A DNA stretch of 64,000 nt from an uncultured Clostridia bacterium (GTDB taxonomy: Bacteria; Bacillota; Clostridia; TANB77; CAG-508), in contig CAKPHG010000003.1 in the NCBI GenBank assembly GCA_934157035.1, positions 62,001-126,000 on the forward strand, written 5' to 3'. Position numbers and translations under genes: made by a program. Under the pieces are notes generated by a model. It did no database searches. It worked only from the letters and a program-made list of their open reading frames with translations, and was not told where the DNA came from. Of the stretch, positions 35,364 through 42,951 are shown one piece after another. How positions within the stretch are numbered: the stretch's first letter is position 1; every line of letters begins with the position of its first letter.

Positions 35364-35723
35364 CTATTCTCCTCCTACTTTTAAATTATCATTTGCTATT
35401 TCTTTTTCTATAAATTTTTCTATCTCCTCTCTATTAAGTCTACAAAGACTCAAACAATAATTACTCCCTGTTTTTTTATCTTTAGATTCACTTGAACAAC
35501 TATATTTATGCCTTCTATAAACAGCTTTTCCATTACTTATTGTTAATTCCATATAAGGATGTTCTATATAATAATCATTAATTATAGATGACTTATAATA
35601 TTCTTTTTTAGGTTTGCAATTTTGCATTTTTTCACATACTATATGCAGTGCTTCACAATACTTTTTAATTTCTTCTTTGTTGCATAATTCATTGTGTATT
35701 TTAATAGCTTCTTTTAAGTTCAT
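35364..35723 (-). CDS. Hypothetical early protein
   Basis: 119 residues (MNLKEAIKIHNELCNKEEIK; ISNGKAVYRRHKYSCSSESK; CRLNREEIEKFIEKEIAND). Ends KVGGE because the next ribosome binding site is embedded in its 3' end. Not recognised. Confidence 0.6.
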   Translation of the reverse strand: MNLKEAIKIHNELCNKEEIKKYCEALHIVCEKMQNCKPKKEYYKSSIINDYYIEHPYMELTISNGKAVYRRHKYSCSSESKDKKTGSNYCLSLCRLNREEIEKFIEKEIANDNLKVGGE

Positions 35724-36085
35724 TATTCTTCTCCTCCTACTTTATAGCAATTAGACTCAAACTGTTGATGTGTTAATATTTCTAGTAATTTACATTCTCC
35801 ATTTTCAATACTTTTTATTATTTCTTTGTATTTAATGTCTGATGTGCCTTCATCTATTCCAAAAAACATAATTGTTTTATCAATTCTAACTTTTAAAATA
35901 TCTTTGTTTTCTGTTAAGTCTATTAGTTGTTTGCTGTGTTTTACTATATATTCTTCGCAACATTGCAGTGGTGTTTTTCTATTTTTTATTTTTATAAAAC
36001 AATTAAAAGGGCTTTTATATAAACTATTTTCTTTTCTTGAACTATATCTATCAAATATACCAATAATTCCATCTTTTGTTCTCAC
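35723..36085 (-). CDS. Hypothetical early protein, start uncertain
   Basis: 120 residues from GTG 36085 (RTKDGIIGIFDRYSSRKENS). The frame is open and protein-like for nine codons upstream (IGEIEVNEYV) behind AAAGGAGC, but the codon in the initiator place is ATA (about 36,112). Either GTG 36085 or an ATA start. Ends KVGGEE, with the next RBS embedded. Confidence 0.55.
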   Translation of the reverse strand: MRTKDGIIGIFDRYSSRKENSLYKSPFNCFIKIKNRKTPLQCCEEYIVKHSKQLIDLTENKDILKVRIDKTIMFFGIDEGTSDIKYKEIIKSIENGECKLLEILTHQQFESNCYKVGGEE

Positions 36086-36124
36086 ATATTCGTTTACTTC
36101 TATCTCTCCTATTTTTGCTCCTTT

Positions 36125-36343
36125 CTAATACGTTTGCCTTAGACTATCTTCTAAACAAAATCTATCGTAGTCTTCTTCATATATGTTTAGTTTTTCTTCT
36201 AGTTTTTGTATATTTTCTTCGCTTTTTTCTACATAATTTATAATCATTTTTATATATAAAAACTTTCCTAAATATACTAAGACTATGAATATTATCATTA
36301 GTAGTATTTCTCTTATTAAAATCTTAATTTCATCTTTGCTCAT
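36125..36343 (-). CDS. Small membrane protein with coiled-coil
   Basis: 72 residues from ATG 36343 (SD GGAGAAAT): one membrane helix (ILLMIIFIVLVYLGKFLY) followed by a coiled-coil (VEKSEENIQKLEEKLNIYEE). Follows the resolvase gene directly. Unknown role. Confidence 0.55.
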   Translation of the reverse strand: MSKDEIKILIREILLMIIFIVLVYLGKFLYIKMIINYVEKSEENIQKLEEKLNIYEEDYDRFCLEDSLRQTY

Positions 36344-36345
36344 TT

Positions 36346-36821
36346 TTAAATTTCTCCTCTCTCTTTCATATCTAAATATGTAATTCCTACGGCGTAAGCT
36401 TGCCATATATCTGCCTTAAATCCATAGAACCAACCGAGGATTTTTCTTTGTTCCTACTACTCCAAATCTATCTATTAAGGCTTGCCTTATATTGCTATCT
36501 TTTGCTTTCATAGAATGGCATATATTCATTTTTTCGTCTTTACGATATATGTAACTTTCTTTCATTCCTGATGCCTCTGCAAATTTGCCTATCCATACGC
36601 AAGTATCAAACACTTCTTTTCCTACTGGCATTCCGTAACTTGCTATCATTTCAATTACTATTGCATCTATTGTATTAAAGTCACAAAATTTATTATTAAT
36701 TAAAAGCTCTTTTATTTCTTCATTTTGTGTTTTATCAAATAGTATTGGTCTATATGTTTTGCTGTCTATTACACAATATGCACTTTCTATATTTCCGCGG
36801 ATCTATTGCTAATATTTTCAT
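36346..36821 (-). CDS. RuvC-like Holliday junction resolvase with two CGG +1 frame breaks
   Basis: 157 residues if the C of in-frame CGG is skipped at 36,797 and 36,436. The first skip turns IDPRKYRK... into MKILAIDPGNIESAY, the canonical D-P-G start of RuvC-type resolvases; the second turns KKNPRLVLW-stop into KKNPGWFYGFKADIWQAYAV, which carries the last catalytic Asp (D137). The middle has the catalytic Glu in VIEMIASYGMPVG. Without the skips, no fragment holds all acidic residues. ATG at 36821 with TTAGGAGG upstream. It would resolve branched replication intermediates before packaging. Confidence 0.82.
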
Positions 36822-36830
36822 TTTTGCCTC

Positions 36831-37034
36831 CTAACTTTTCAACAAATTAGTCTGATAATCAAATATAATTGGTTCTATGTATTGTTGTGCTTCATCTATT
36901 CTTATATTTATTTTCTTTGCTTTTTGATTTTTTGCATATTTTTTTGAAATTTGTTGTATTGTTAGTCCCATTCGCCATAGTTCTATAATTCTGTCGGTTG
37001 TCATTTCTTTTTTATCATCTATTGTATTTTGCAT
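36831..37034 (-). CDS. Small HTH-like early protein
   Basis: 67 residues from ATG 37034 (TAGGAGTTG upstream): TTDRIIELWRMGLTIQQISK resembles a helix-turn-helix of resolvase/invertase type. Overlaps the end of the CGG-interrupted gene upstream. Confidence 0.58.
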   Translation of the reverse strand: MQNTIDDKKEMTTDRIIELWRMGLTIQQISKKYAKNQKAKKINIRIDEAQQYIEPIIFDYQTNLLKS

Positions 37035-37213
37035 TTTTATCAACTCCTAAATTTATTTTTATCTGCTTTATGCTATCTTCGGCAGTTGGTATGTCTACGT
37101 ACTTACAAGTCTTTACACCTTTAAAGTATGGATTTTCTAATTGTTGACATCCAGTACACCAACCTTTTTCGATAGCTTTTGCACATATTCCGTTCTAATT
37201 GTGGATATTTCAT
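37015..37213 (-). CDS. Cysteine-containing small protein with CGG +1 frame break
   Basis: 65 residues when the C of CGG at 37,192 is skipped (after residue 7): MKYPQLE, then GICAKAIEKGWCTGCQQLEN and PYFKGVKTCKYVD, a Cys-patterned protein of a kind common in Clostridia phages. In plain triplets the frame ends after about 32 codons of unrelated sequence. Its corrected stop overlaps the next gene's start, as usual in this operon. Confidence 0.7.
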
Positions 37214-37216
37214 AGG

Positions 37217-37498
37217 CTAGTCCTTTTCTATTAATCTATAAGCTATTACTTTTCTTCTAGTTTCTTCATCAAATTTCTTTCCATCTTCTTCTATTAAGTA
37301 ATACTTATCTCTTAATTCATTTAATCTTGGTTGTATATCTTGTCTCTTCCAATTTTTATTTATTCTCTTTGCTATTTCATTAGCTGTTAGTGTTTCTCCT
37401 GTGCTTAATATTGCAAGTACTCTTGTATATAATATTGGTCTTACTTCTTCTGTTTTTTCATTACTTTCATATCTTGTTTGCATTGCTAATATACTCAT
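37217..37498 (-). CDS. Winged-helix-like early protein
   Basis: 93 residues; TLTANEIAKRINKNWKRQDI followed by LNELRDKYYLIEEDGKKF has the pattern of a winged helix. ATG at 37498 behind AGGAGAG. Located between replication genes, so could regulate replication or transcription. Confidence 0.6.
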   Translation of the reverse strand: MSILAMQTRYESNEKTEEVRPILYTRVLAILSTGETLTANEIAKRINKNWKRQDIQPRLNELRDKYYLIEEDGKKFDEETRRKVIAYRLIEKD

Positions 37499-37513
37499 TT
37501 GTTTATCACTCTC

Positions 37514-38114
37514 CTATCTAGTCCTTAAAAACCATTCTTCTATTAACTCGTCTTGTTTACTTTTATCTAATTTTTTATATTCTTCTATGCTGTTTATTCC
37601 TTTTGTTTTTAAAAATATACTTATCTCATCGCCTTCTTCAAAACCAACAAAATCTTTTCCTGCGTTTTCTTTTAATTTATTATTATTAAATAAATTAAAT
37701 ATATTATTATCATTATTGTTTGTGTCCCTAGTATGTCCCAAGTCTGTCCCGAAGTGTGTCCGAAAGTATGTCCTTTTCTTCTAATATAGGTTGATATTTG
37801 TTGTAATTTACAATACTTACAAGAGTTTTCCTTGTGTCCCTGACTTGTACTATCATAGTGTCCTGTTCTAGTTGGTTTAAATAATCGCTTACTTTATGTC
37901 TTGACCAACTCCATCTCTCTGCTAATTGTTTTATTGACGTTAAAGTTTGTCCTCTTTCTATCTCAATAAAACCATTTTCAAAAGGTATTTTTTTGCTCTT
38001 ATGATTAACTGATAATAATAAGTCAATCCAAGCACTTCGTTTGTCGAAAGGCTCTTTATCTTTCCAAATCCAACTATTTCTAATTTGCCTATAAATTCTA
38101 ATCCAGCCTTCCAT
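37514..38114 (-). CDS. Replication initiation-like protein with CGG +1 frame break
   Basis: 199 residues if the C of CGG at 37,751 is skipped (after residue 121). N-terminal winged helix of phage replication proteins (MEGWIRIYRQIRNSWIWKDK; GQTLTSIKQLAERWSWSRHK), then LSDTLGTDLGHTRDTNNNDN and an acidic C-terminal part (FVGFEEGDEISIFLKTKGIN). In plain triplets the frame ends seven codons after CGG (RDRLGTY), and the remaining 75 codons have no ribosome binding site. Position next to the recombination genes fits an initiator. Confidence 0.7.
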
Positions 38115-38164
38115 ATTTTCTCCTTTCGTAAAATAAGGGCTAGTTTATTGTCTAGCCCCTGTTG

Positions 38165-38794
38165 TTATAATCCTAATTCTTTTAATGTGTATTTTTTATG
38201 TTTTTTCATTCCTTTGTACATTGTGCCTTTTTTGAAGTAAGGAAAATTTATAGATGCTTCGTCTTTTAACTCTATTGATATAAATTCTTTATTACATGCC
38301 TCTTTTCTTATAGCTTCTACCTTGTTTCTAAATGGTCTAATAACACTTGCTAAATATTTCTTTTCTGTCTCGTCTAGTATTTCTTTTTTTCTTTCAAATA
38401 GTGTCTCGTATTGAATAATTGGTCTCTCTACTTTTACTATGTCATATTCTTTTCCATCTTTATTTGTTAAATCATCTCTAAAATTATGAAAATTAAATGA
38501 TAACCAGCTTGTATTTTCTATATAAACTATCTCTTGCTTGGTTGCATTCACTAGTCTTCTATTTTCATTTCTATATGTAACTATATCTCCGTCTTTTAAG
38601 TCATCTTTTGTAAATTGGTTTTCTACTAATTCTAGCTCTTCGTCGTCAAATGGTTCATCACAATCTTCTAAATAATAAGGATACGAAAAAAGAGTTTTTA
38701 TTTCTTTAATTTTACTAATTTTGTTAATATTCTCACAATATGAATGAGTCTTACACTTAATTACTTTTACTTTATCTCCAACTTTAAATTTCAT
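38165..38794 (-). CDS. Hypothetical early protein, KOW/SH3-like N-terminus
   Basis: 209 residues. Starts MKFKVGDKVKVIKCKTHSYC, a small SH3-like barrel pattern, and repeats a similar pattern (LKDGDIVTYRNENRRLVNAT). C-terminal helices basic. Start chosen at the second ATG because AGGAGGA lies 7 nt before it. Function unknown. Confidence 0.6.
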   Translation of the reverse strand: MKFKVGDKVKVIKCKTHSYCENINKISKIKEIKTLFSYPYYLEDCDEPFDDEELELVENQFTKDDLKDGDIVTYRNENRRLVNATKQEIVYIENTSWLSFNFHNFRDDLTNKDGKEYDIVKVERPIIQYETLFERKKEILDETEKKYLASVIRPFRNKVEAIRKEACNKEFISIELKDEASINFPYFKKGTMYKGMKKHKKYTLKELGL

Positions 38795-38805
38795 TTTCAT
38801 TCCTC

Positions 38806-39115
38806 CTAATATTTTTTATAAATTAATTTTTCTTTGTTCCAATTTGCTCCATAAATGCCTTTTAAGTAGTTTTCTATGTAATCTTCATATAATTTAGTAT
38901 CTTGTCCAAAATCTTCTTGATAATGGCATTCTGGGCATAATGTAACTATATTCTCTTCTATGCCTAAACCTCCGTTGCGACCTTTTTATAAAATGTGCAT
39001 TTGCACAAGTTTTTTGAACATATCTTCCACAATAAATACATTTATGATTATCTCTGTTCCATACTATTTCTTTTACTTTTTGTGATATTTCACAAGCTTT
39101 ACTTCTTTTGCTCAT
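38806..39115 (-). CDS. HNH endonuclease-like protein with CGG +1 frame break
   Basis: 102 residues if the C of CGG at 38,974 is skipped (after residue 47). N-terminal Cys pair CIYCG (26, 29) and HFIKRSQ, then GGLGIEENIVTLCPECHYQE supplies the second Cys pair (60, 63) and the His. In plain triplets the sequence after the CGG is RRFRHRREYS and unrelated, leaving the zinc site incomplete. ATGA overlap with the upstream gene. In phages of this type HNH proteins help in replication or packaging. Confidence 0.78.
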
Positions 39116-39654
39116 TTCTTATCCCAACTTTCTAACAAACTATTTATTTCTGCTTGTGGCTTTGTTTCTATTCCTACAGCTTTGCAATCTTGAACTAGAT
39201 TATCTATTAATCTACTCATTTGTTTGCTATTGTAAGAACTTGAGCCGTAATATGCATTTATAATTTTAAATTCTGTATCTCCTATGTATGTTGTGTCTGC
39301 TATTTCACAAAACCAAGCTATTCCTCTATCTGTCCATAATTTTTCAAAAGTCTTTACATCCTGTGTCATTATTTTAAATTGTTTAAATATTCCTAATTCT
39401 TTTACTCTGCGTTTGTAATCTTCTATTGTGTCTATGTCTTTATAATCGCAAACCTCTTGAAGCAATTTCCAAAAGTATTTATTTGCGTCTAGACTACGAG
39501 GTTTACGATATTTTTTTATTTCAATAGATAACTTGTCCTCTTTTATTTCTTCTAGGCTAGAAATTGATTGTCGTTGTTCTAGAAGTAATGTTATTTTGGG
39601 CTTGTTGGTTTTATAGTCTATTGATATGTCTTGTAATGTTCCTACACTATTCAT
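39112..39654 (-). CDS. Recombination-module protein (NinB-like or unknown)
   Basis: 180 residues from ATG 39654. Contains YRKPRSLDANKYFWKLLQEV, a pattern found in phage proteins next to single-strand annealing genes, and TDRGIAWFCEIADTTYIGDT. I cannot assign it firmly; NinB-like recombination mediators are the nearest idea by position. Confidence 0.55.
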   Translation of the reverse strand: MNSVGTLQDISIDYKTNKPKITLLLEQRQSISSLEEIKEDKLSIEIKKYRKPRSLDANKYFWKLLQEVCDYKDIDTIEDYKRRVKELGIFKQFKIMTQDVKTFEKLWTDRGIAWFCEIADTTYIGDTEFKIINAYYGSSSYNSKQMSRLIDNLVQDCKAVGIETKPQAEINSLLESWDKK

Positions 39655-40543
39655 TTGCACCACTACCAACAAAAGGGTCTTGATATTCTTGTTCTTCTTT
39701 TAATTCATTTTCTGTTTTATCTTGTTCTTTTAGTTCTTCAAACATTTCATCAGTTTTTTTATCTTTTTCTTTTGATATTGCATCAGATATAATTCCTAAT
39801 GCTTTTTTGATTACTGGGTCTGTTTTTTCATTTTTGCTATATAACCAATCACAATATTGTGGATCTTGTTTTACTAATTCTCCTAATGTTAAACCTTTAT
39901 ATTTACCAAAACTTAATTTAATAGCTGTTGCTTGTTCTAATGTCATTGTGCTGTTTTCATTTTCTTGTTGTATTAAATCTCCCATATCTTCTAAATCTTG
40001 TGTAAATACTTCGCTTAAACTTGCTACTTGTAATACGGCATCAATAAAAGCTCTTTTCTTTGCCATTTTTAATATTGTATTTACTAAACTGCAGATATCA
40101 GGATTGTTAATTTTATATTTCTTTCTTCCATATTTATCTGTAAAACTTTCACTTGCTCCCATATAACTTTCTGGTATTTCGTCAACATTTATAAATCTGT
40201 ATTTTTTCTCTTTACTATTACAACTTCCTACTCCTTGAGCTACTGGTTGTCCATTTCTAAATAATGTGCATCTAATATTGTAACTAAAAAATTCTTTGTC
40301 GTAATCTTCTGTTGTTTGTAAAAATTCATATTCTGGATTTAACCCAAATAACATACAAATTTTTTCTCCACCTGGTTTTAATAATGTTGGTTTACTTGTT
40401 CCTGGTACTTCTCCAAAATCATGACCTTGCTTTAATGTTTTTTGTACTACTGCTTGCATTTGTGCTATTTTATTCATTGTTGTTGAAATATTATCTATAT
40501 CTACCGTTTCAATTATGCTTAATGCATTTACTTCATTACTCAT
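39647..40543 (-). CDS. Phage recombination / ssDNA-annealing-type protein
   Basis: 298 residues. N-terminal QMQAVVQKTLKQGHDFGEVP and TSKPTLLKPGGEKICMLFGL are typical of a widespread phage protein next to Gp157 and often called a recombination protein. Residues about 212-240 (LSFGKYKGLTLGELVKQDPQ) resemble the exodeoxyribonuclease X-like C-terminal domain. A role in annealing or ssDNA binding is inferred. Confidence 0.6.
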   Translation of the reverse strand: MSNEVNALSIIETVDIDNISTTMNKIAQMQAVVQKTLKQGHDFGEVPGTSKPTLLKPGGEKICMLFGLNPEYEFLQTTEDYDKEFFSYNIRCTLFRNGQPVAQGVGSCNSKEKKYRFINVDEIPESYMGASESFTDKYGRKKYKINNPDICSLVNTILKMAKKRAFIDAVLQVASLSEVFTQDLEDMGDLIQQENENSTMTLEQATAIKLSFGKYKGLTLGELVKQDPQYCDWLYSKNEKTDPVIKKALGIISDAISKEKDKKTDEMFEELKEQDKTENELKEEQEYQDPFVGSGANE

Positions 40544-40555
40544 TTATAATTCCTC

Positions 40556-41059
40556 CTATTTAATTCTTAAACTTGTTTTATTATCTATAATTCTTGTTCC
40601 AGCAACTATCTCTCCTGTTTCCTTAAAGTGATTTTTTATAGCTGTTTTATCTATTTTAGTTGTTACTACTTCTTGTTTAAATTCACTTGGTATTTCGTCT
40701 TCATTTTCTATTTCTACTGACATTGGATTTTTGGCAATTTTAAGGCTACCTAATTCAGTTGGTATCTCTAATAAATTTAATCTTTCCATGTTTTCTTTTA
40801 CATATTGATAAAATTTTTCTAGTTTTGCCTCTCCTTGTTTTCTTATATCTGAAAGTCTTTTTTCTTCTGCTTTCATTGCATCTAATAAACTTTCACTATT
40901 TTTTATGTATCCAATAATATTTGCACTTTTATTTTGCAATTCTAATGCTAATTCATTTCCTAATTCATTGTATTCTTCCTCTGTTAATTCTCCCTCATTT
41001 GCTTTATCCATTAATTCTGCAAATCTATTTGTTATATTGTATAAACTTATATTACTCAT
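40556..41059 (-). CDS. Siphovirus Gp157-like protein
   Basis: 167 residues with the Gp157 pattern (LYNITNRFAELMDKANEGEL; LLDAMKAEEKRLSDIRKQGE; LKIAKNPMSVEIENEDEIPS). The family is widespread in Firmicutes siphovirus early regions and one member was linked to phage resistance. Likely acts with the recombination protein downstream. Confidence 0.82.
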   Translation of the reverse strand: MSNISLYNITNRFAELMDKANEGELTEEEYNELGNELALELQNKSANIIGYIKNSESLLDAMKAEEKRLSDIRKQGEAKLEKFYQYVKENMERLNLLEIPTELGSLKIAKNPMSVEIENEDEIPSEFKQEVVTTKIDKTAIKNHFKETGEIVAGTRIIDNKTSLRIK

Positions 41060-41144
41060 TTTCTTCTTCCTTTCTCTTGCATATCTAATTAAATTGTGTT
41101 AAAATCTAAATAGATATGAATTTATCTAATTATTCTAAATCTAG

Positions 41145-41396
41145 CTAGTTTTGAGATTGGTATTCGCGAACTAGCTCTTTTATTTTGTTTAAAGCTATTT
41201 TTTCATTTGGATGTACTATTGTTATTTTTAATATTTCTCTTAATAAGTCGTTTGTTTCTTCTTTTTCAAATCTTAAATCTTTGTTTTCTGCATATAAAGC
41301 TTTGTTTTCTTCTGTTAATTGTTCTGCTTTATTTTCTGCTAGTCTTAAATTTCTTGCCCTTGCTCTCAGCAAACTTTGTTTTTCTTTGCTCCACAT
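41145..41396 (-). CDS. Coiled-coil early protein
   Basis: 83 residues from ATG 41396 (AAGGGGTG upstream): MWSKEKQSLLRARARNLRLA, then KALYAENKDLRFEKEETNDL. Probably dimeric. Not recognised. Confidence 0.55.
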   Translation of the reverse strand: MWSKEKQSLLRARARNLRLAENKAEQLTEENKALYAENKDLRFEKEETNDLLREILKITIVHPNEKIALNKIKELVREYQSQN

Positions 41397-41411
41397 ATTT
41401 ATCACCCCTTT

Positions 41412-41519
41412 CTACAATAAATTAATTAATATATTAGACAAAGCATTTGCTATATAACCTGCTATTATTGGTAACCAAAATATGCTTGTCCCTTTTAAAA
41501 TAAATTTAAGCTTTTTCAT
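41412..41519 (-). CDS. Small membrane peptide
   Basis: 35 residues: MKKLKFILKGTSIFWLPIIA then a second hydrophobic half. SD GGAGATGA. Function unknown. Confidence 0.5.
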   Translation of the reverse strand: MKKLKFILKGTSIFWLPIIAGYIANALSNILINLL

Positions 41520-41534
41520 TTGTAATCATCTCCT

Positions 41535-41789
41535 TTACACTAATATTAATTTTGCTATTTCTTTAAGTGTATTTTGCTTTTCTTCTTCTTTAAGTCCTAA
41601 ATCATATAGAAACACTGCTCTCTTATCTGCTAATTGTTTTACTCCTGTTCCTTTTATCCTTGGAAAATCTTTTCTATTAAATATTTCTCTTGCTTTACTT
41701 TCTCCTATACCTCTCCAATCTGCATAATCCAATGGTGTTATTGTTTCAGGTAATTCTTCATATGTTTTTGTAGATTTCTTTTCTTGCAT
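41535..41789 (-). CDS. Excisionase/AlpA-like DNA-binding protein
   Basis: 84 residues from ATG 41789 (AGGAGATG upstream). TPLDYADWRGIGESKAREIF, then FPRIKGTGVKQLADKRAVFL has the winged-helix pattern of MerR/Xis-type excisionases. In the early operon it could direct excision together with the integrase at 43,409. Confidence 0.68.
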   Translation of the reverse strand: MQEKKSTKTYEELPETITPLDYADWRGIGESKAREIFNRKDFPRIKGTGVKQLADKRAVFLYDLGLKEEEKQNTLKEIAKLILV

Positions 41790-41933
41790 TTTCTCATCTC
41801 CTCTCGTTCCTATTTTGTCCATTGTGTCTATTGTGTTTTTATATTACGCTTAATTTTTTTATTTCCTAAAAACGAAGTTTTTATTTGTCAATAGATTTTT
41901 GAAATTTACTTTTTCACTTGCCACTTGTTGTAT

Positions 41934-41946
41934 TCTTAGAGTAGAC
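41934..41946. promoter_or_regulatory. Operator-like copy at the end of the cro-like gene
   Basis: TCTTAGAGTAGAC, the reverse complement of the motif found at 42,251 and related to those at 42,171-42,192 and 42,291. Possible third operator of the switch. Confidence 0.5.
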
Positions 41947-41948
41947 TT

Positions 41949-42143
41949 TTAAGATAAAAAAATTTTATCTATATTCATTTTTGGAAAACAATTTTTTAGT
42001 CTTTCCATCAATTCAAAACTTGGATTTCTTTGACCATATTCAATCGCCTTATAATGTGAAACTGTTATATCTAGTTGTTTTGCCATTTGTTCTTGTGTTA
42101 ATTTATGTTTTTGCCTAAATTCTTGTAATTTTTCTCTTTTCAT
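41949..42143 (-). CDS. Cro-like HTH repressor
   Basis: 64 residues with a helix-turn-helix (FRQKHKLTQEQMAKQLDITV then HYKAIEYGQRNPSFELMER). First gene of the leftward early operon, immediately downstream of a TTGACA/TATACT promoter and divergent from the CI-like gene. Confidence 0.82.
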   Translation of the reverse strand: MKREKLQEFRQKHKLTQEQMAKQLDITVSHYKAIEYGQRNPSFELMERLKNCFPKMNIDKIFLS

Positions 42144-42169
42144 TTTCTCTCCCCTCCTTGTCTGCTGAA

Positions 42170-42198
42170 AGTATACACTACTTTTAGTAGACTGTCAA
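42170..42198 (-). promoter_or_regulatory. Early leftward promoter with operator
   Basis: Minus strand: TTGACA (complement of 42,193-42,198), 17 bp, TATACT (complement of 42,170-42,175). The spacer holds GTCTACTAAAAGTAGTGTAT, a near palindrome related to the other operator copies. Confidence 0.82.
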
Positions 42199-42250
42199 GT
42201 ATTTTTTTAAACTTTTTTCTATTTTTCTATCATAAAACTTTGAAGCCTTA

Positions 42251-42262
42251 TCTACTCTAAGA
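42251..42262. promoter_or_regulatory. Operator-like copy between divergent promoters
   Basis: TCTACTCTAAGA, same motif as at 41,934 (inverted) and 42,291 (TATACTCTAAGTA). Confidence 0.55.
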
Positions 42263-42282
42263 AAACTTTTTTCAAAAAAATA

Positions 42283-42312
42283 TTGAAAAGTATACTCTAA
42301 GTATGTTATAAT
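42283..42312 (+). promoter_or_regulatory. Rightward lysogenic promoter with operator
   Basis: TTGAAA (42,283-42,288), 18 bp, TATAAT (42,307-42,312), with TATACTCTAAGTA in the spacer. Drives the CI-like repressor, ImmA and probably the integrase. Confidence 0.82.
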
Positions 42313-42335
42313 ATTCTTTGTTAGGAAGTGATAAT

Positions 42336-42674
42336 ATGAACAGAATAAAAATCTTAAGAGAAGAATTTAATCTTACTCAACAAGATTTAGCAAATAGATT
42401 AGAAAGTTCCAAAAGTGTAATTGGTTTATATGAAAGTGAAACTCGAAAACCAAGTTTAGAAGTTCTAGTTAAACTTTCAGAAATATTTAATTGTAGTATA
42501 GACTACATTCTTGGAAAATCTGATATTAGAAATCCAGAAGAATCTGACCCTTTAGGACTTGCAAAAATAGGTTTCAGTATGAAAGATTATACTCCTCCTA
42601 CTGAAATACAAAAAGAACAAATCAAATCACTAATAGAAGTAATAATGAAAGATAATAAGAAAGAAGGTAAATAG
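42336..42674 (+). CDS. CI-like lysogeny repressor
   Basis: 112 residues from ATG 42336 (AGGAAGTG upstream). N-terminal HTH (REEFNLTQQDLANRLESSKS, then IGLYESETRKPSLEVLVKL), followed by a short linker and IEVIMKDN tail; no LexA-like protease domain. Repressors of this kind are usually inactivated by an ImmA-type protease, which is encoded two genes downstream. Confidence 0.85.
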   Translation: MNRIKILREEFNLTQQDLANRLESSKSVIGLYESETRKPSLEVLVKLSEIFNCSIDYILGKSDIRNPEESDPLGLAKIGFSMKDYTPPTEIQKEQIKSLIEVIMKDNKKEGK

Positions 42675-42675
42675 C

Positions 42676-42951
42676 ATGAATAAAGAACCTTTAAATAAAT
42701 TAGAAAGATTTGTTAATATATTATTTTTCTTATTTACTATACTATTAGTTTTACTTGCTATAGCTTTTATAACAGATAGTTTAAATAAGTTTGTAGGTTT
42801 TATTATTCTGTCTATTTATATTATTTTGTATTTTTTTAACAAAGAAAATAAAAATAAAATATTAAAATTATTCTACGTAGAAAGAGAACAATATAATTTA
42901 ATATTAAATGAATTATTAAAATTACAAAATAAAAATGGAGAAAATAGATGA
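42676..42951 (+). CDS. Small membrane protein in the lysogeny operon
   Basis: 91 residues with two membrane segments (ILFFLFTILLVLLAIAFI; FVGFIILSIYIILYFF) and a charged tail. Between repressor and ImmA; could be a superinfection-exclusion type protein, but this is only suggested by location. Confidence 0.6.
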   Translation: MNKEPLNKLERFVNILFFLFTILLVLLAIAFITDSLNKFVGFIILSIYIILYFFNKENKNKILKLFYVEREQYNLILNELLKLQNKNGENR

